A stretch of 64,000 bases of DNA from Cymbidium sinense (lineage: Eukaryota > Streptophyta > Magnoliopsida > Asparagales > Orchidaceae), in NCBI GenBank assembly GCA_021442155.1, contig CM038225.1, positions 79,868,925-79,932,924 on the forward strand, in the 5' to 3' direction. A model generated the notes under the pieces. The model was not told the origin of the DNA, did not search any database, and saw nothing but the letters and a program-made list of their open reading frames with translations. Made by a program: the position numbers and the translations under genes. Shown piece after piece: positions 23,961-35,842 of the stretch (position 1 is the stretch's first letter; every line of letters starts with the position of its first letter).

Positions 23961-24458
23961 AGTTCAAAAGATGAACATGGGTTTGATTTGGGTTAGTTTG
24001 ATTTTGGTTTGGTGTTTGAAGTTTATGCTTATATTTGGTTTGTGATTGAAGGATTGGTTGTTTAAAGAGAAAATCCAAGGGTTATTTGAATTTAAGGATT
24101 GATTGAAGGATTGGATTGATTTGAGAATGATTTGGCTAAGTTCAAGAATTTGACATGAAAGAGTTTAGGTTGGATTTTGGTTAAATTTGGATTTGAGTTT
24201 TGAGTTGGTTTTGGTTATTTGAACTTTATTTTATTTATATTTGTGAATATAAATGAGAATATAAATAGGTTATGAGAAAATCCTCTGAGTTTGGAGTGAT
24301 TTGGATTTGGTTTGAGCTAAGTCCATATGATAGAATCAAAAGGGCTTAGGAAAGATTTTGGATTTAGAATTATCATGGGTTTCAATCATTTGGAATTGAT
24401 TCATAATTTGGATTTTAGAATTGATTTATGATTTGAGAAAATCACTTGGGTTGGAAAT

Positions 24459-24687
24459 TGATTTGAATTTGAAGTTGGTTTGAATTTGAAGTTGATTTGA
24501 ATTTGAAGTTGATTTGAATTTGAAGTTGATTTGAACTTGAAGTTGGTTTGAATTTGAAGTTGATTTGAATTTGAGGTTGATTTGAATTTGAAGTTGATTC
24601 TAATTTGAGGTTGATTTGAATTTGATGTTGATTTGAATTTGAAGTTGATTTGAATTTGAGGTTGATTTAAATTTAAAGTTGACTTGA
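24459..24687. repeat. 18-bp tandem repeat in LTR copy B
   Basis: About 12-13 tandem units of the type GTTGATTTGAATTTGAA with small variants. The array is largely restricted to copy B; other LTR copies have only one or two units here, so it expanded locally after this copy separated. Confidence 0.8.
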
Positions 24688-24912
24688 AAGAGGAAAGTAA
24701 GGATTTGGTTCAAGCTATAAGGTAGGCAAGTTTTCCTAATACCCCTAAGATTTTACCTATTCCTATGGCTAACTCTTCTAAGTCTCTAGGGTTAGGTTAA
24801 ATATTCACCTAATCACTAGAATTATCTTAAGACTAAGGAGCTCTTAGTGTTTAGAGGATTCCTATGTCTAAGATGAAGAAGTTGAAAGCTCACTCCAAAA
24901 GTGAGGTCAACA

Positions 24913-25540
24913 ATGCTTTCTCATAAGGTGAAGCTGATCTCTAGGATCAATCCACAGTAATATTTCATGACACGGTTGACGCTATCCGGACGGTTGGTGC
25001 GTTGGTCTATGATTTTATCGTAGTTTGATATCACATTCGTACCCTTCTATATGGTGAAAGGACAGGAACTAACAAACTTCTTAGAATCACACCTACTTCC
25101 TACTGATTCCCCTCTTAGTGATGACCTCCCTGATGAAAAAATCATGAACTTAGGGGACACTAGTATTCGCTATTGGGAGATGTATTTTAATGGTGTGACT
25201 TCCTTGCAAAAAGGAGAAGAATCATGATCTACTCTTTCGGGAATGACAGGAGTAGGAATAGTCCTCCTAACTCCGGACCGTGATGTGATGAGATTCTCAT
25301 ATCATCTGTCCAATCCATGCACCAATAACGAAGCTGAATATGAGGCTCTAATTACCAGTCTGGAGTTAGCCATTACACTATTAGCCCAAAGCATCAACTT
25401 GTTCAGGGACTCTCAATTAATTATCCACCAAATTGTTGGGTCCTACAAAATTCTGAAGCTTAAGCTCCATCATTGCCACAAGTATACCATGGAGTTGATG
25501 GTCCAAATCCCAGAGGTTACCATCTACAAGATTCCTTGAA
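24913..25540 (+). pseudogene. RNase H tail and second RNase H, element A
   Basis: Element A resumes here after the insertion of B. 24,913-25,220 matches the reverse complement of 11,290-11,510 (end of the RT-linked RNase H and following linker) with stops. 25,228-25,540 is the best preserved second RNase H in the window: GVGIVLLTPDRDV, then NNEAEYEALITSLELAI, RDSQLIIHQIVGSY and IPEVTIYKIP. The Glu of NEAEYEAL and the Asp of RDSQL are the expected catalytic positions of this fold. This domain marks the Tat clade. It ends with a TGA just before the integrase run-in. Confidence 0.78.
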
Positions 25541-26590
25541 GAGAAAACACAGTATCAGATGTGTTGGCCAAGCTTGCCAAGGAGCTGGCATGCCCGGAGG
25601 ATGAGTCCATACCAATAAAGTCTAAAATAGACATGTCCTATCCCTTATTGATGCTGAACTCATTGAGAGACTCTCTCTTAAAGGGGAGGTTGCTATTGCC
25701 AAAAAGGATGACGAGTTAGATTGGAGGCAACCATTCATAGTTTATCTAAATACATGCAAACTACCTCAAGAGAAGTCATTAGCACATTAGGTGAAGCAGA
25801 GAGCTCTCTCATACACTCTCGTAGATGGCACCTTATACCGGCGGTCTTTCGATTACATGTGGTTAGATTATTTGGATAGACACGAAGCTCGTAAGATTAT
25901 GATTGAGGTACACTCAGGTTTATGCAGAGGTCACTAATCCGGTCCGAAAATGAAAGCCAAGATTAAGAGACTAGGATACTACTAGCCTTCGATGATCACA
26001 GATTGCATGGACATAGCTAGGAGATACCACCAATGACAGGTGCATGGTGCCGTCTTACACCAACCACCCAACATTCTACATCAAACATTGACCTCATGGC
26101 CATTCGAGTGTTGGGGTACTGAGATAGTGGGTCCGATTGATCCTCCTTCCTCCAAGGGTCATCAGTTCATTCTAACTGCCACCGACTACTTTTCAAAGTG
26201 AGCAGAGGCGATTCCACTCAAAGAGGTCACAACTCAACATGCACTCTAGTTTTTCAGGAACCATATCGTAGATGGGTTCAGGGTGCCTCGATGAATTATA
26301 TCTGATAATGGTACTGCTTTCAAAAGCACTAAAAATAATAGCTTTGCCCAGAGACATAGCATAGATTATAGATATTCTAGCATCTATTACCCGATGGCAA
26401 ATGGCTTAGCAGAGTGTTCAACAAAACTCTCATCCATATATTAAAGAAGGCACTCGACGACAATAAGTGGCAGTGGCATGAGTAGTTAGTTGAAGCTTTA
26501 TGGGCTGATCGCACCACATATAGGACTCCAACTCAATTTACCCCTTTCTCTTTAGTATATGGGTCTAAAGAAGTTTTACCATTACAAGGA
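25541..26590 (+). pseudogene. int: Integrase, element A (broken, truncated)
   Basis: Readable with several stops: zinc-domain remnants HEARKIMIEVHSGLCRGH and ARRYHQ, where the Cys pair of the HHCC motif is lost; core WPFECWGTEIVGPIDPP, in which the first catalytic Asp reads Glu; ATDYFSK; IISDNGTAF; and NGLAECSTK with the catalytic Glu codon kept. The tail up to YMGLKK or the SLVYGS-like segment stops at about 26,590, where sequence switches to the gag-protease spacer. The C-terminal GPF module is missing. Confidence 0.78.
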
Positions 26591-27098
26591 GATCAAGTAA
26601 CCCCTCCACAGGATGCTCTGCCTATGGATATGCTTATGGAGGACCAGCCTAGAGTTGACTATAATATCCTTGCTCACCTGAGAAAGTTGCCAGCTAAGCT
26701 AAGCATATATGATGCCTTTATCTTATCCAAAGAGATGAGGGAGTCATTGATCAAATCTCTTCTTGATCCAGAAATATGCTTAGCTCAGCTGACTGCTATT
26801 GGAAAGGAGGCATGTTTTTCAAGAAAAGCTCATTGAGTTACGTTCACCGATGAAGACCTTCTTTTTGGGATAATCGAGCACAACCGTCCCCTCTACATCA
26901 TAGTGGACATGGGTAGATTCAAACTCTCCAGGGTGTTAGTTGATTCAGGTGCACCAGTGAACATTATGAGTCTAAAGAGCCTTGCCTATCTGAGGATTGA
27001 CATCTTCAAACTCTGAGAAGATCAGTTGATGTTTAGAGGATTAAATGAGCATGGAGAGAGGGCTTTAGGCTCCATAGTGTTGCCATTAGAGATAGAAC
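26591..27098 (+). pseudogene. pro: Stray spacer-protease fragment
   Basis: It starts in the conserved spacer ('gatcaagtaacccctccaca', also at 7,214) and reads [20 protein letters not shown], then the acidic stretch and protease: RPLYIIVDMGRFKLSRVLVD, SGAPVNIMSLKSLAYLRID, with D-S-G-A. It extends past the point where element A breaks (through ALGSIVLPLEIE), so it is a second copy, not the missing part of A. There are stops near 26,836 and 27,015. It is fused upstream to integrase and downstream to an LTR fragment; neither order occurs in an intact element. Confidence 0.75.
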
Positions 27099-27363
27099 TT
27101 TGAAGTTAGTTTTGCATTGATTTGATGTTGGTTTTGGACATAAGGTTAAGCATAAATCATTGGTTAAGCCATAGGGTATGTAGGTTTCCTTAGTCCTAAG
27201 TCATAGTCTAATCTTATGGAAAATCCTGCTAAGTCCCTAAGTTTAGGTCAAGTGTTCACTTAGTCACTAGAAGTGTCATATGACTAAGAAGAATCTAGTG
27301 TTTAGAAGACTCCTAGATCTAGGATAAGAAGATTGAATCCTCACTCCAAAAGTGAGGTCAACA
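27099..27363 (-). mobile_element. Start of 3' LTR of element C (truncated)
   Basis: Only about 265 bases of LTR remain, from the sense start TGTTGACCTCACTTTTGG (right end, 27,363) to a break at about 27,099. It matches 24,650-24,912 and 45,800-46,054, including 'aaagtgaggtcaaca' and the hairpin at 27,340-27,356. The candidate polypurine stretch of element C follows at 27,364. Confidence 0.8.
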
Positions 27364-29760
27364 AAAGGACCCCCAATAGGTGGTGTAATAAGGCGCACAT
27401 ATTAGTTAGAATGATCAATTGCCCAAAGAAATTGAAAGCGCTAATAAAGACTATCTATACCTAAGCTGAAAGGTAGATAAAATCACAATCTTAGTGCAAT
27501 GCAACTTATCTCTTGCCAAGGGCATAAGAGAGTCAAGAAGGTTTGGTTTGAATTAACTGATCTCATGTCAAGGACATGAAGAGGGATCCACTAGGGAATC
27601 ATACATGAATCAGATTTGATCATAGGTTAATTTATGTTAAGGGAAAAAAAGGGAAATCCACTAGGGATTGATATTTAATTCAGCTTTGCTTGATTTATTT
27701 GGGAGGAATCTACTAGGGATATAGATTTGAGTGAATTTATTTTAATTTGTTTGATTCATGGATGGGAGATCTACTAGGGATACAAGTTTGAATTTGCTTA
27801 ATTTGGTTTGTTGGTTTAATTTGGAGGCACATCCACTTGGGATATAAGCTTGAATCCACCAAAGATCAAGATTAGGTTTGTTCAATTTAGTTGGGTTTGA
27901 GTCGTTTGTTGATTTGAGTCATTTGTTGATTTGTCTCCATCGGGGAGATTAATTTGGTTGATTTGACTTGATTTGTTAATTTAACTCCACTGGCAAAGTA
28001 AGTTTGGGTTTGTATTTATTTTGGCCTAAATTTGATTTATTTTATTTAGTTTTAATTTTATTAGAATTAATTTGTTTGTTGATTTGTTAATTTGTTAATT
28101 TGTTATGGTTGTGCAATTGACCACACTAAGAAGGGGCTATGAAAGCCTAGGCCTATCTTAGATTCACCAATCCAAAGGGATAGTCTACCATCCAAGGGTA
28201 AGATTATCTAACCTAAGGGGTCTCCTTTCGGTGTGCAATGACTGTGCTAGGAAGAAAGCGTAAGGACTTACATCTTCAAAAGCATAGAAAACCGTTGGGG
28301 TGACCTATTGATGACACGATAAATCAAACTTGACCTAGGGTGACTTCTGAGTGAGTGCCACTAAGGATCTTATCTCAACTCAAGAGTAGTCAGGATTAAT
28401 TTGATTTGATTTAATTTAGATTTAATATGGACCCTGTCAGTGTGAGATGGACTGCACTAAGAAGGGGTTATGTAAGCTTAGGCCTATTTTGGATTTACCA
28501 GTCCAAAGGAACAGTCTACCGATCGAAGTGTAGGACTATCCGACTGGGGTTGCCTTTATTTTGCATCTCTTGGGGAGCATAGGGACTTACATCTTCCAAA
28601 TCAAAAATAATCGATTAAGTGACTTATTGATGGCACAACAAATTGACCCGACCTAGGGTGACTACTGAGTGAGTGCCGCTAGGGATCTTATCTTAACTCA
28701 AGAGTAGTCAAGGCGATTCCTATAGGGAGTTATGCTAACACTATCCTAAAGATAGGATGCTTGCTTGAGAAAAGGTTCCACTGGGGGTGTTCTCTTAATC
28801 CACAAGCGAATATATTTTGTTTATTTTGTTTGTTGGTAAGTTAAGTGTAGACCCTATTAGTGTGAAAGGGATCACACTAAGAAGGAGCCATGGGGGCTTG
28901 GTCTATCAGATTTACTAGCCCAAGGGAGAGTTCACACATCATCAATATAGAACTTCCAACCACAAGCGTGGCTACTAGGAAAGGGGAATTACCTAATCTG
29001 ATAGTAACCTAGGTATTGTATAAATGGGGTTGCAAAGGACATGATCCAAATAGAGTGCTCATAAGGGAGGTTCTGCTAGGGGCATTATTCTGATCCCTAT
29101 AAAAGAAAGTCTATAGATATATGGTGTCTGGATCAAGGAGAAAGCATAATGACTTACATGTGTTAGGAGTGATGTTATCCACTAGGAGGGTCACTGTCTG
29201 CAAAGAAAACACCAACCAACCTAGGGTTCATGTCGGTGTGCGACGATCAATATAGGAATAAAGTGTCAGAGAATTACATCTTCCTAAGAGGAATTGATCT
29301 TTGGGAAAATCTATCATCGACTAGACAGTTACTATTCGACCTAGAGCGACTACTAAGTGGGAAGTCACAAAGAAGGATTGGAACCAAACTTGAACTAGTC
29401 AGACGGAAAGGAACTATTAGGGGACTTACCCTAATCCTCAAAGATAAAATCTACACAGTCAGTGCACGATGGATAGTTCAGGAAGAAAGCACGGGGACTT
29501 ATATCTTCTTAAAATAAAGTCAATGTTAGGTAGCTTATTGGTTATGCAATAAGGCATACCATAGTAACAGGGCACTCATCAGTGTGAAGTGGTTATGCCA
29601 AGAAGAAAGTACAAGGACTTACATCCTCCTAAGCAAGAAACCACTAAGGAGACACACTATCTAAGTAGTGAATCAAACCCGACTTAGAGCAGCTGCTGAG
29701 TGAGGGCCATTGGGGGGCATTATCTTAACTCAAAGTAGCCTGAGACAAAGGATTTATATT
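27364..29760 (-). repeat. 3' noncoding region of element C
   Basis: In plus-strand order: candidate PPT (CCTATTGGGGGTCC in minus sense, 27,366-27,380); a segment ending in 'cttagtgcaatgcaactta'; scattered CCACTAGGGA-type words at 27,590-27,990; then roughly 330-base units from 28,110. Hairpins of the GACTAC/GTAGTC type lie at 28,342-28,391, 28,660-28,709, 29,348-29,400 and, degenerate, 29,690-29,741. No coding sequence is supported; the open frame at 29,230-29,517 is not shared with the other copies. Confidence 0.78.
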
Positions 29761-30855
29761 TATTTTATTTGCATTTGTGTGTAATTTTGTCTTTGTGTTG
29801 TGCTAATGATGGATAGGATGATGCTCAGGTTCTCTTTCACCTACCCTAAATAGGCCACAAAGATCCACAAAGAGAAAATACTTTAGATTTGAAGAGATTT
29901 TGATTTGTAATGGAGTTTTATTGATGAAATTTTATTTCTGAACATAAGTTTATGTATAGTATTTATTAAGGTAGAGACCATTGATTAGAAGCATCGAGCG
30001 CTCTCCTTTGTGGTTGTTGAGTTGATATGATCCTTCTTGGTAGGCTTTCTCTATGGAAAAAGGTCTTTCCTAAATGGGTTCAAACTTGCTTCCCATCTTA
30101 CGACAAACAACAATTGGTCTCCTTAGAACTAAAATAAGCTCTTCTACTTGAAAAGCTCTAAGGCGGACCAACTTATTATGAGCTTGAATCATTTTGGCTT
30201 TGTGCAACTAGAGGTTTTGGCATGCTCACAATCATTACTCCTCCAAACATTCAAATTCTTCTAACCGTAACTTGGCGTTCTACTCCATTGTGATTTTGCT
30301 ACCAACAGCTATCCATAGTGATGGGAGTTGGAATTCTAGTGGTAGAACGACTTCAGACCCATACACTAAGGAAAAAGGGGTAGATTGAGTTGAAGTTTTG
30401 TAGGTAGTGCGGTAGGCCCACAAAGCTTGAACTAACTGCTTATGTCACTATCATTTGTTATTGTCGAGCATCTTCTTAAGTATTTGGATGAGAGTTTTGT
30501 TGAAGACATCTGCTAAATCATTCATTTATGGGTAGTAAATTATGGAGTATCTCTAATCTATGTTGTGTCTCTAGGCAAAGTTATTGATTTTGGTGCTCTT
30601 GAATATAGTACCATTATCAGATATAATTTGGCAGGGTAGCCTAAATCTATATACGATATGATTCCTGAGAGCACATGCTAAGCTTTGACCTCCTTGTGTG
30701 GAATTGCCTCCGCCCACTTGGAAAAGTAGTCGGTAGCAATAAGGATGAACCGGTGATCCTTGGAAGGAGGATCAATCAGACCCACTATGTCAATGCCCTA
30801 ACACTCGAATGGACAAGAGGCCAAAGCTGGATGTAGAATGTTAGGTGGTTGGTTG
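29761..30855 (-). pseudogene. int: Integrase C-terminal half, element C (interrupted by LTR D)
   Basis: 29,761-29,930 holds one degenerate unit of the GVREPKRH repeat. 29,930-30,855 matches the minus-strand integrase of B and F in full order: GPF-type tail, SLVYGS-like segment, catalytic-Glu region and core as far as the block containing 'gaatgttaggtggttgg'. The catalytic Glu appears as Asp (codon at 30,508-30,510). Stops are frequent. At about 30,852-30,856 the homology ends inside the core and an LTR begins. Confidence 0.78.
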
Positions 30856-32135
30856 TGGTGTTTATTTTTGGAGTGTGGGACACCATGCAGATCTTAGGGG
30901 TACTTATTGAAGTGATATGGTATGACATTAAAAAAATGATGTACTATCTCGAAAGATAGAAGTCATCACCCTAAAATGGACCTAATCACCTAATAAGGAC
31001 TCCTGAGGCATGATGGGTCTTCAAATATATCAGAGATTTTCCCTTACTTTATATGAAAAAGTAAGGCAGGGTTTATTTTAAGCTGGGTTCGTTAAGTTGC
31101 CTATGGAGGCAAGCCCCTATAGTTAATTACATCATATGGAATGGAATTCTCTAAGAATACACTTGATTAAAGTAAAAATTAAAGTCTCCAAAGATTTCAA
31201 GGCTAGACTATCAAAGGATTGGTTGTATTTGGAAATTCAAGTGGGAAAACTCAAGGAGAAGACTTTTTATGAAAGCCAAAGGGAATTAGTAGGAAATTCT
31301 CATGATACTAGGAAAGCCTAGTAGGCATTCCAATCTATCCTATGATTGGGCTTTATATATTTGAAGTTGAGTAGATCAATTTTATTAAAGTTGACTTTTT
31401 TGTTAAAAAGCTAGGACTTATGATCCAATTACATAAGATTGTGGAAATGCTTAAGTGGGGATTTATGCTAGTAGCTAGAAGAAATAGCTACATCAGACCC
31501 TAAATCTAGGAGCTTTAGCATGTGTTAAAGTATGACCTAAATCTAAGTGAAAATGGGTATATAGTTTACCTCCATAAGAGAGAATAAACCACTCGACTGT
31601 TAGACTTACAATTGTCTGGAGTGATAGCCAGCTAACTCCTCTTATGCTTTAATTCCATATGATTTGGTCATATGAATTTTCAAGATAGTTGGGCTATTAT
31701 TTATTTAGAAAGAAACTGAAGTCCTTAAACCCACTCTCTAAGAGACTAGAGCATGAGTGATATGAGCAATGACTTAATCTAATGTAAAATATTTTCAAAT
31801 TTAATTTCAATATTGACACTTCATTTTAACAAAGACTATGGGATTTTTATATGTCTAAATGCATGATGAAATGGATTATTGGACAAATCAGAAGAGAAGA
31901 GGGCGAAGCTCCATTAGTAGGAGTTGTCTCATAGGTCAAGTGATTCCCATGCATGTAAGAATGGATGCCTTCATTTTTGTAAGAGTGGTAAAAGATGCAT
32001 GCATGCTATTAGACATACAATATATAGCTAAGTGGTTGCTAAATCTTTTAATTTTCCAGATTTATAACCTAGGCTTTATGGTGAGGTTATGAGTTGTTAA
32101 CAATTTTAGTTATGAGTTATTAGTTGGATAGAAAA

Positions 32136-32141
32136 TTTAAT
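32136..32141 (-). terminator. LTR poly(A) signal variant, copy D
   Basis: In LTR sense ATTAAA at the place where A, B, E and F have AATAAA; 200 bases downstream of the TATA box. Confidence 0.4.
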
Positions 32142-32340
32142 TTTTTTCTAAGAGCTTAATCGCATCCAGGCCACACATTAAAGCATAATCATAAAGAAAC
32201 TATGAAAAGCATGCATTTTCTATAGCGCAAATTAAATAAAATATCAATCAATTTTATAGATCTAATGCCAAAGAAAAAAAGGCTGGTACGGTTGGGTACC
32301 GCCGTACAACCCGAAAAGAGAAATAGGTAGCCGAGCTATA

Positions 32341-32348
32341 CCCTTATA
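32341..32348 (-). promoter_or_regulatory. LTR core promoter (TATA box), copy D
   Basis: TATAAGGG in LTR sense, followed by the GGGTTGTACGGCGGTACCC block. That block can form a hairpin at the predicted RNA start. Confidence 0.55.
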
Positions 32349-33439
32349 CAACTCAAAATTACAAAATAGTAATTACAATTACAATGAATGAATGCTATGG
32401 GGGTCTTCAAATATTCATTCTTCATGTCGTCATGTCTCTTCCTTCTCCTTTTAATTTGATTTGCTCCACTTTAAAGGCATCATAGGGCCTCCTAGGGCAA
32501 AGCCTTCTAGCCATTGCTCATCCTAATCTCCCATAGCACTAATCCTAATTCCTAATAAAAAAATACATTAAAAATAGGAAAAGTAAATCTAACTACTCTT
32601 GTAAAATTAGTGTTGGCTAAACACACATGCAATGCCAAACAATTATATTTATAATTTGGACTTAGCACCCCACACATGGGTAACCAAGCCCACTTGTCCT
32701 AACTTGGATTATGCTTAAGGGCTTAAGCAACTTGCAAAGAGAGTATTTATATTTATTTTTAAGTGGCCCCTTAAGCATAATCCTCTATAGAAAATATGAT
32801 TAGGCTAATCACAGCTTAACATCCAGTCTATGAAATATACACCCTATTCAGTCTAAAATAATACATCACAAAATAAAACATATATCAGACCATGCACCGT
32901 CCTAACATAAAGCTAGAAGTGATAACTTAATTATAATGTGTGTGCATTAAGGCTTGTGTGGTATGTCTTAACTAGGCATTAAGGTTATGATTTTTTAAGT
33001 ATAGAAAGGATGTTTAATCACGAGAGTTTGATTTCATTTAAAATGATTTAACTGATTTAAGAATTTTAATTTCTATTTTCTTTTATTTCATATAACTTAC
33101 ATTTAGCAGCAAAGTGTTATAAAGAGAGGAAAAGAGTATTGTCCTCTTTCATCCCTACCTTAAGCCACATATAAAGCATATTAATTTAATTTATATCCCT
33201 TTAGTGAATGGCTTATTACACATTTTAAATTAATCATAAGTTTAGGTTCGCTTTAAATGATTTCATTCAATATGAAAGGCATCTTAAGATTAATTTGATT
33301 GAATAACTATCACATGACATATGTTCAATCGTTCCTTTCCATCATATGCAACATGCATATGATATTAAATCCTAAGTATACCTACACACACAATATATTT
33401 TTTGGCACACTTTAAATGAAAGATGCATATGTGTATTTT

Positions 33440-34215
33440 GTAGAAAATAGAATTTTCACTCAAATATCTAAATACACATTCAAGTGTATAAAAGTTTTAA
33501 TGAAGTACTTCGCCATTGTTAACCAGGGGAGTGAGGTAAAGATCTCCTTGGGGCTACTTAAAGCCTTGTGTCCCGGAATGTCCAGACTAGATATACCCAC
33601 TATTCTTGAATACACATGAATGTATAAATGACTACAAGAATGAAAAATCATACAAAATTTGTATTTCTTTCAATTGAATTATTTATACATGTGAGCTAAA
33701 GTTGGAAAAAAGATTTTCGTTCATTAGCTAAATGCACATACACGTGTATACAAGTTTTAAGCATATACATCGCCATTGTTAAACCAAGGGAGTGAGGTAA
33801 AGACCTCCTTAGGGATACTTAAAGCTTTGCATCCCCAGTATGCCCAAACTAGATATACCCATTATTTTTGAATACACATGAATGTACAAATGATTACAAG
33901 AATGGAACATCATGCAAAAGTTGTAGTTCTTTCAATTGAATTATTTGTACATGTGAGCTAAAATTGAAAAGGATATTTTCATTCATTAGTTAAATGAACA
34001 TAGAAGTGTATAAAAGTTTTAAGCGGATACTTTGCCATTATTAAACTGGGAGAGTGAGGTAAAGACCTCCTTGGGGCTACTTAAAGCCTTGCATCCCTAT
34101 AATGTCCAGACTAGATATACCCACTATTCTTGAATACACATGAATGTACAAGTGACTACAAGAATGGAAAATCATGCAAAAGTTGTATTTCTTTCAATTG
34201 AATTATTTATACATG
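33440..34215. repeat. Three-unit 262-bp tandem repeat in LTR D
   Basis: The block with 'gagtgaggtaaagacctcct' and 'gtccagactagatataccca' occurs at about 33,522, 33,783 and 34,045. Copies B (near 20,096) and E (near 40,490) have one unit, and F has two (51,901 and 52,141). Copy number therefore varies between LTRs of one family. Confidence 0.82.
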
Positions 34216-35719
34216 TGAGCTACAAATCTATCTAAATTCTGACATAGAAATACATAAGAATGAATTCAAACAAATGTTGTGTCCTTTTCAAATGAGCTAT
34301 ACACTTGTTAACATTCAAACTTTATGTAAATCCATATAGAATAAAGAAAGAGAACTCCATATCACATGTTCTATGCCACAAATACATGCAAGATTATAGA
34401 TATTTATAACTATTATCACTCCAAATATTATAGTTGACTTATAAATGTTTGAAAATAACTTTGATTTAATAGTGATAATAGCCACATATATTATAAATTT
34501 AGTTCAACACATGCAAGCTTAACATAAGAAAAAATTCATTTGATTTATTTTTGAAAGACATGAATGCATGATTTCAAATAACATACAACATTTAGCATGA
34601 TTGGAAAGGAATACTTGAACATAAGAACATGAGTTCAATCAACTAAGTTAATTCCTAAGGACAATCATACTAAACAAAATCATTTCAAGCAAACCAAAGT
34701 TTCTTATGCCACTTTTAACTTTATGTTTCGATTTGATTTAATGAAATGTAGGAAAGTTTGTTGGTCCTAATCCATTCCCATGTTTGTGATTCAATTTAGT
34801 TTAATGAAAAGGTAATTGGGTGAATTTTATGAGTTAATTGAGTTATCTTTATGCTTTTAGTACATTATTTAACCCTTGCCTATATCACCTTAACATAACT
34901 AACCAAATAATTATGAGCCAACATGAAGTACATAAAATGAAATTACAATGATCCAAAGAAATGAAAGGGCCTAATGCAATTTGGCTCATAATTAATGATT
35001 AATTAAATTAAAGGGACTTAATTAAGTACACTTATAGTTTTCCCACACACGTGAGCTAACCATAATTTCCTTAAATGACTTTAGGCTATTAAACACCTAA
35101 GGACCTACCCCTCATTAAGTAATTACGATCCAATATGATTTATATTTTAATTTGGTTAATGAAGTTATTAATTAGTTAACCATTCAATTAATTGCTTAAA
35201 TTAATTAATTAATTATCCAAATGAAATAGAGTTAGGATAAAGATTAAGGAATGGGTCCCATTTTTTGTCTTAGCCCTGTAATGTTAATTGAAATGTTTTA
35301 GAATCATCTTTGTCAATTTTTATAATTTTTTTAAATTAATTTAATTTATTTTTCTAAAATAGGCATTCTGAACTTTAAAATTTGATATCTCTCAATCCAG
35401 AAGTCATTTTGACTTGAAATTTTTATAGTAGGTAGATTTTTAATGTCTATTTCAATCCTTGAAAATTTTAGATGAATCTATTTTGTAGTTCTAGAGTAAT
35501 TGATGAAATTTAATTTTCATTAAAACTCAAATTAAGCTAAAAATATTCAGTAAAATTTGGAGATTTTAGGTTTGTTGGATTGCTCTCAGAAAGACAAATC
35601 CTACGAGCTCTTTTTTGCAATTTTTCATTAAGTATTATATTTTCTATGTATTTTTGAATTTTTTGGTGATTTAATTAATTTTTAATACCTAAAAAGGGCT
35701 GAATTTTCTGCTTATCCTA

Positions 35720-35842
35720 GTCAGCACCATGTGACGTTGACATTGCAACGTGGTGCCATGCGGCACTGCATGATTGTCCATGTAGTTCTTCATGGCGCGT
35801 AGTGCCACGCAGCGCCGTGCGATTGGGCTACGCGGTGCTGAC
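35720..35842. repeat. GC-rich block with 9-bp inverted repeat ends, LTR D
   Basis: GTCAGCACC (35,720-35,728) and GGTGCTGAC (35,834-35,842) are perfect inverted repeats enclosing about 105 bases much richer in G+C than the surrounding LTR. Comparable GC-rich blocks occur at 21,721-21,850 (B), 42,180-42,310 (E) and 53,980-54,120 (F), although the terminal inverted repeats are clear only in D. B and F share the core GGGATTGGCTATTTAAG. Role unknown; it may be an upstream promoter element. Confidence 0.55.

Larger units (their letters stand above)
17327..24912 (-). mobile_element. Complete giant LTR, copy B (5' LTR of element B)
   Basis: About 7,586 bp. The sense start is TGTTGACCTCACTTTTGG (right end at 24,912) and the sense end is next to the PBS. 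The right flank at 24,913 continues the RNase H of element A, which fixes that boundary. Sense-order contents: terminal hairpin (24,889-24,905); 18-bp tandem repeats; W-box-rich block 22,930-23,960; a GC-richer block 21,721-21,850 with CTATTTAAG; an AT-rich stretch 19,500-21,700; TATAAGGG 18,847-18,854; AATAAA 18,648-18,653; U5. A pyrimidine-rich tract lies at 18,915-18,975. Open frames within (for example 20,744-21,019) are not kept between copies. Confidence 0.88.
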
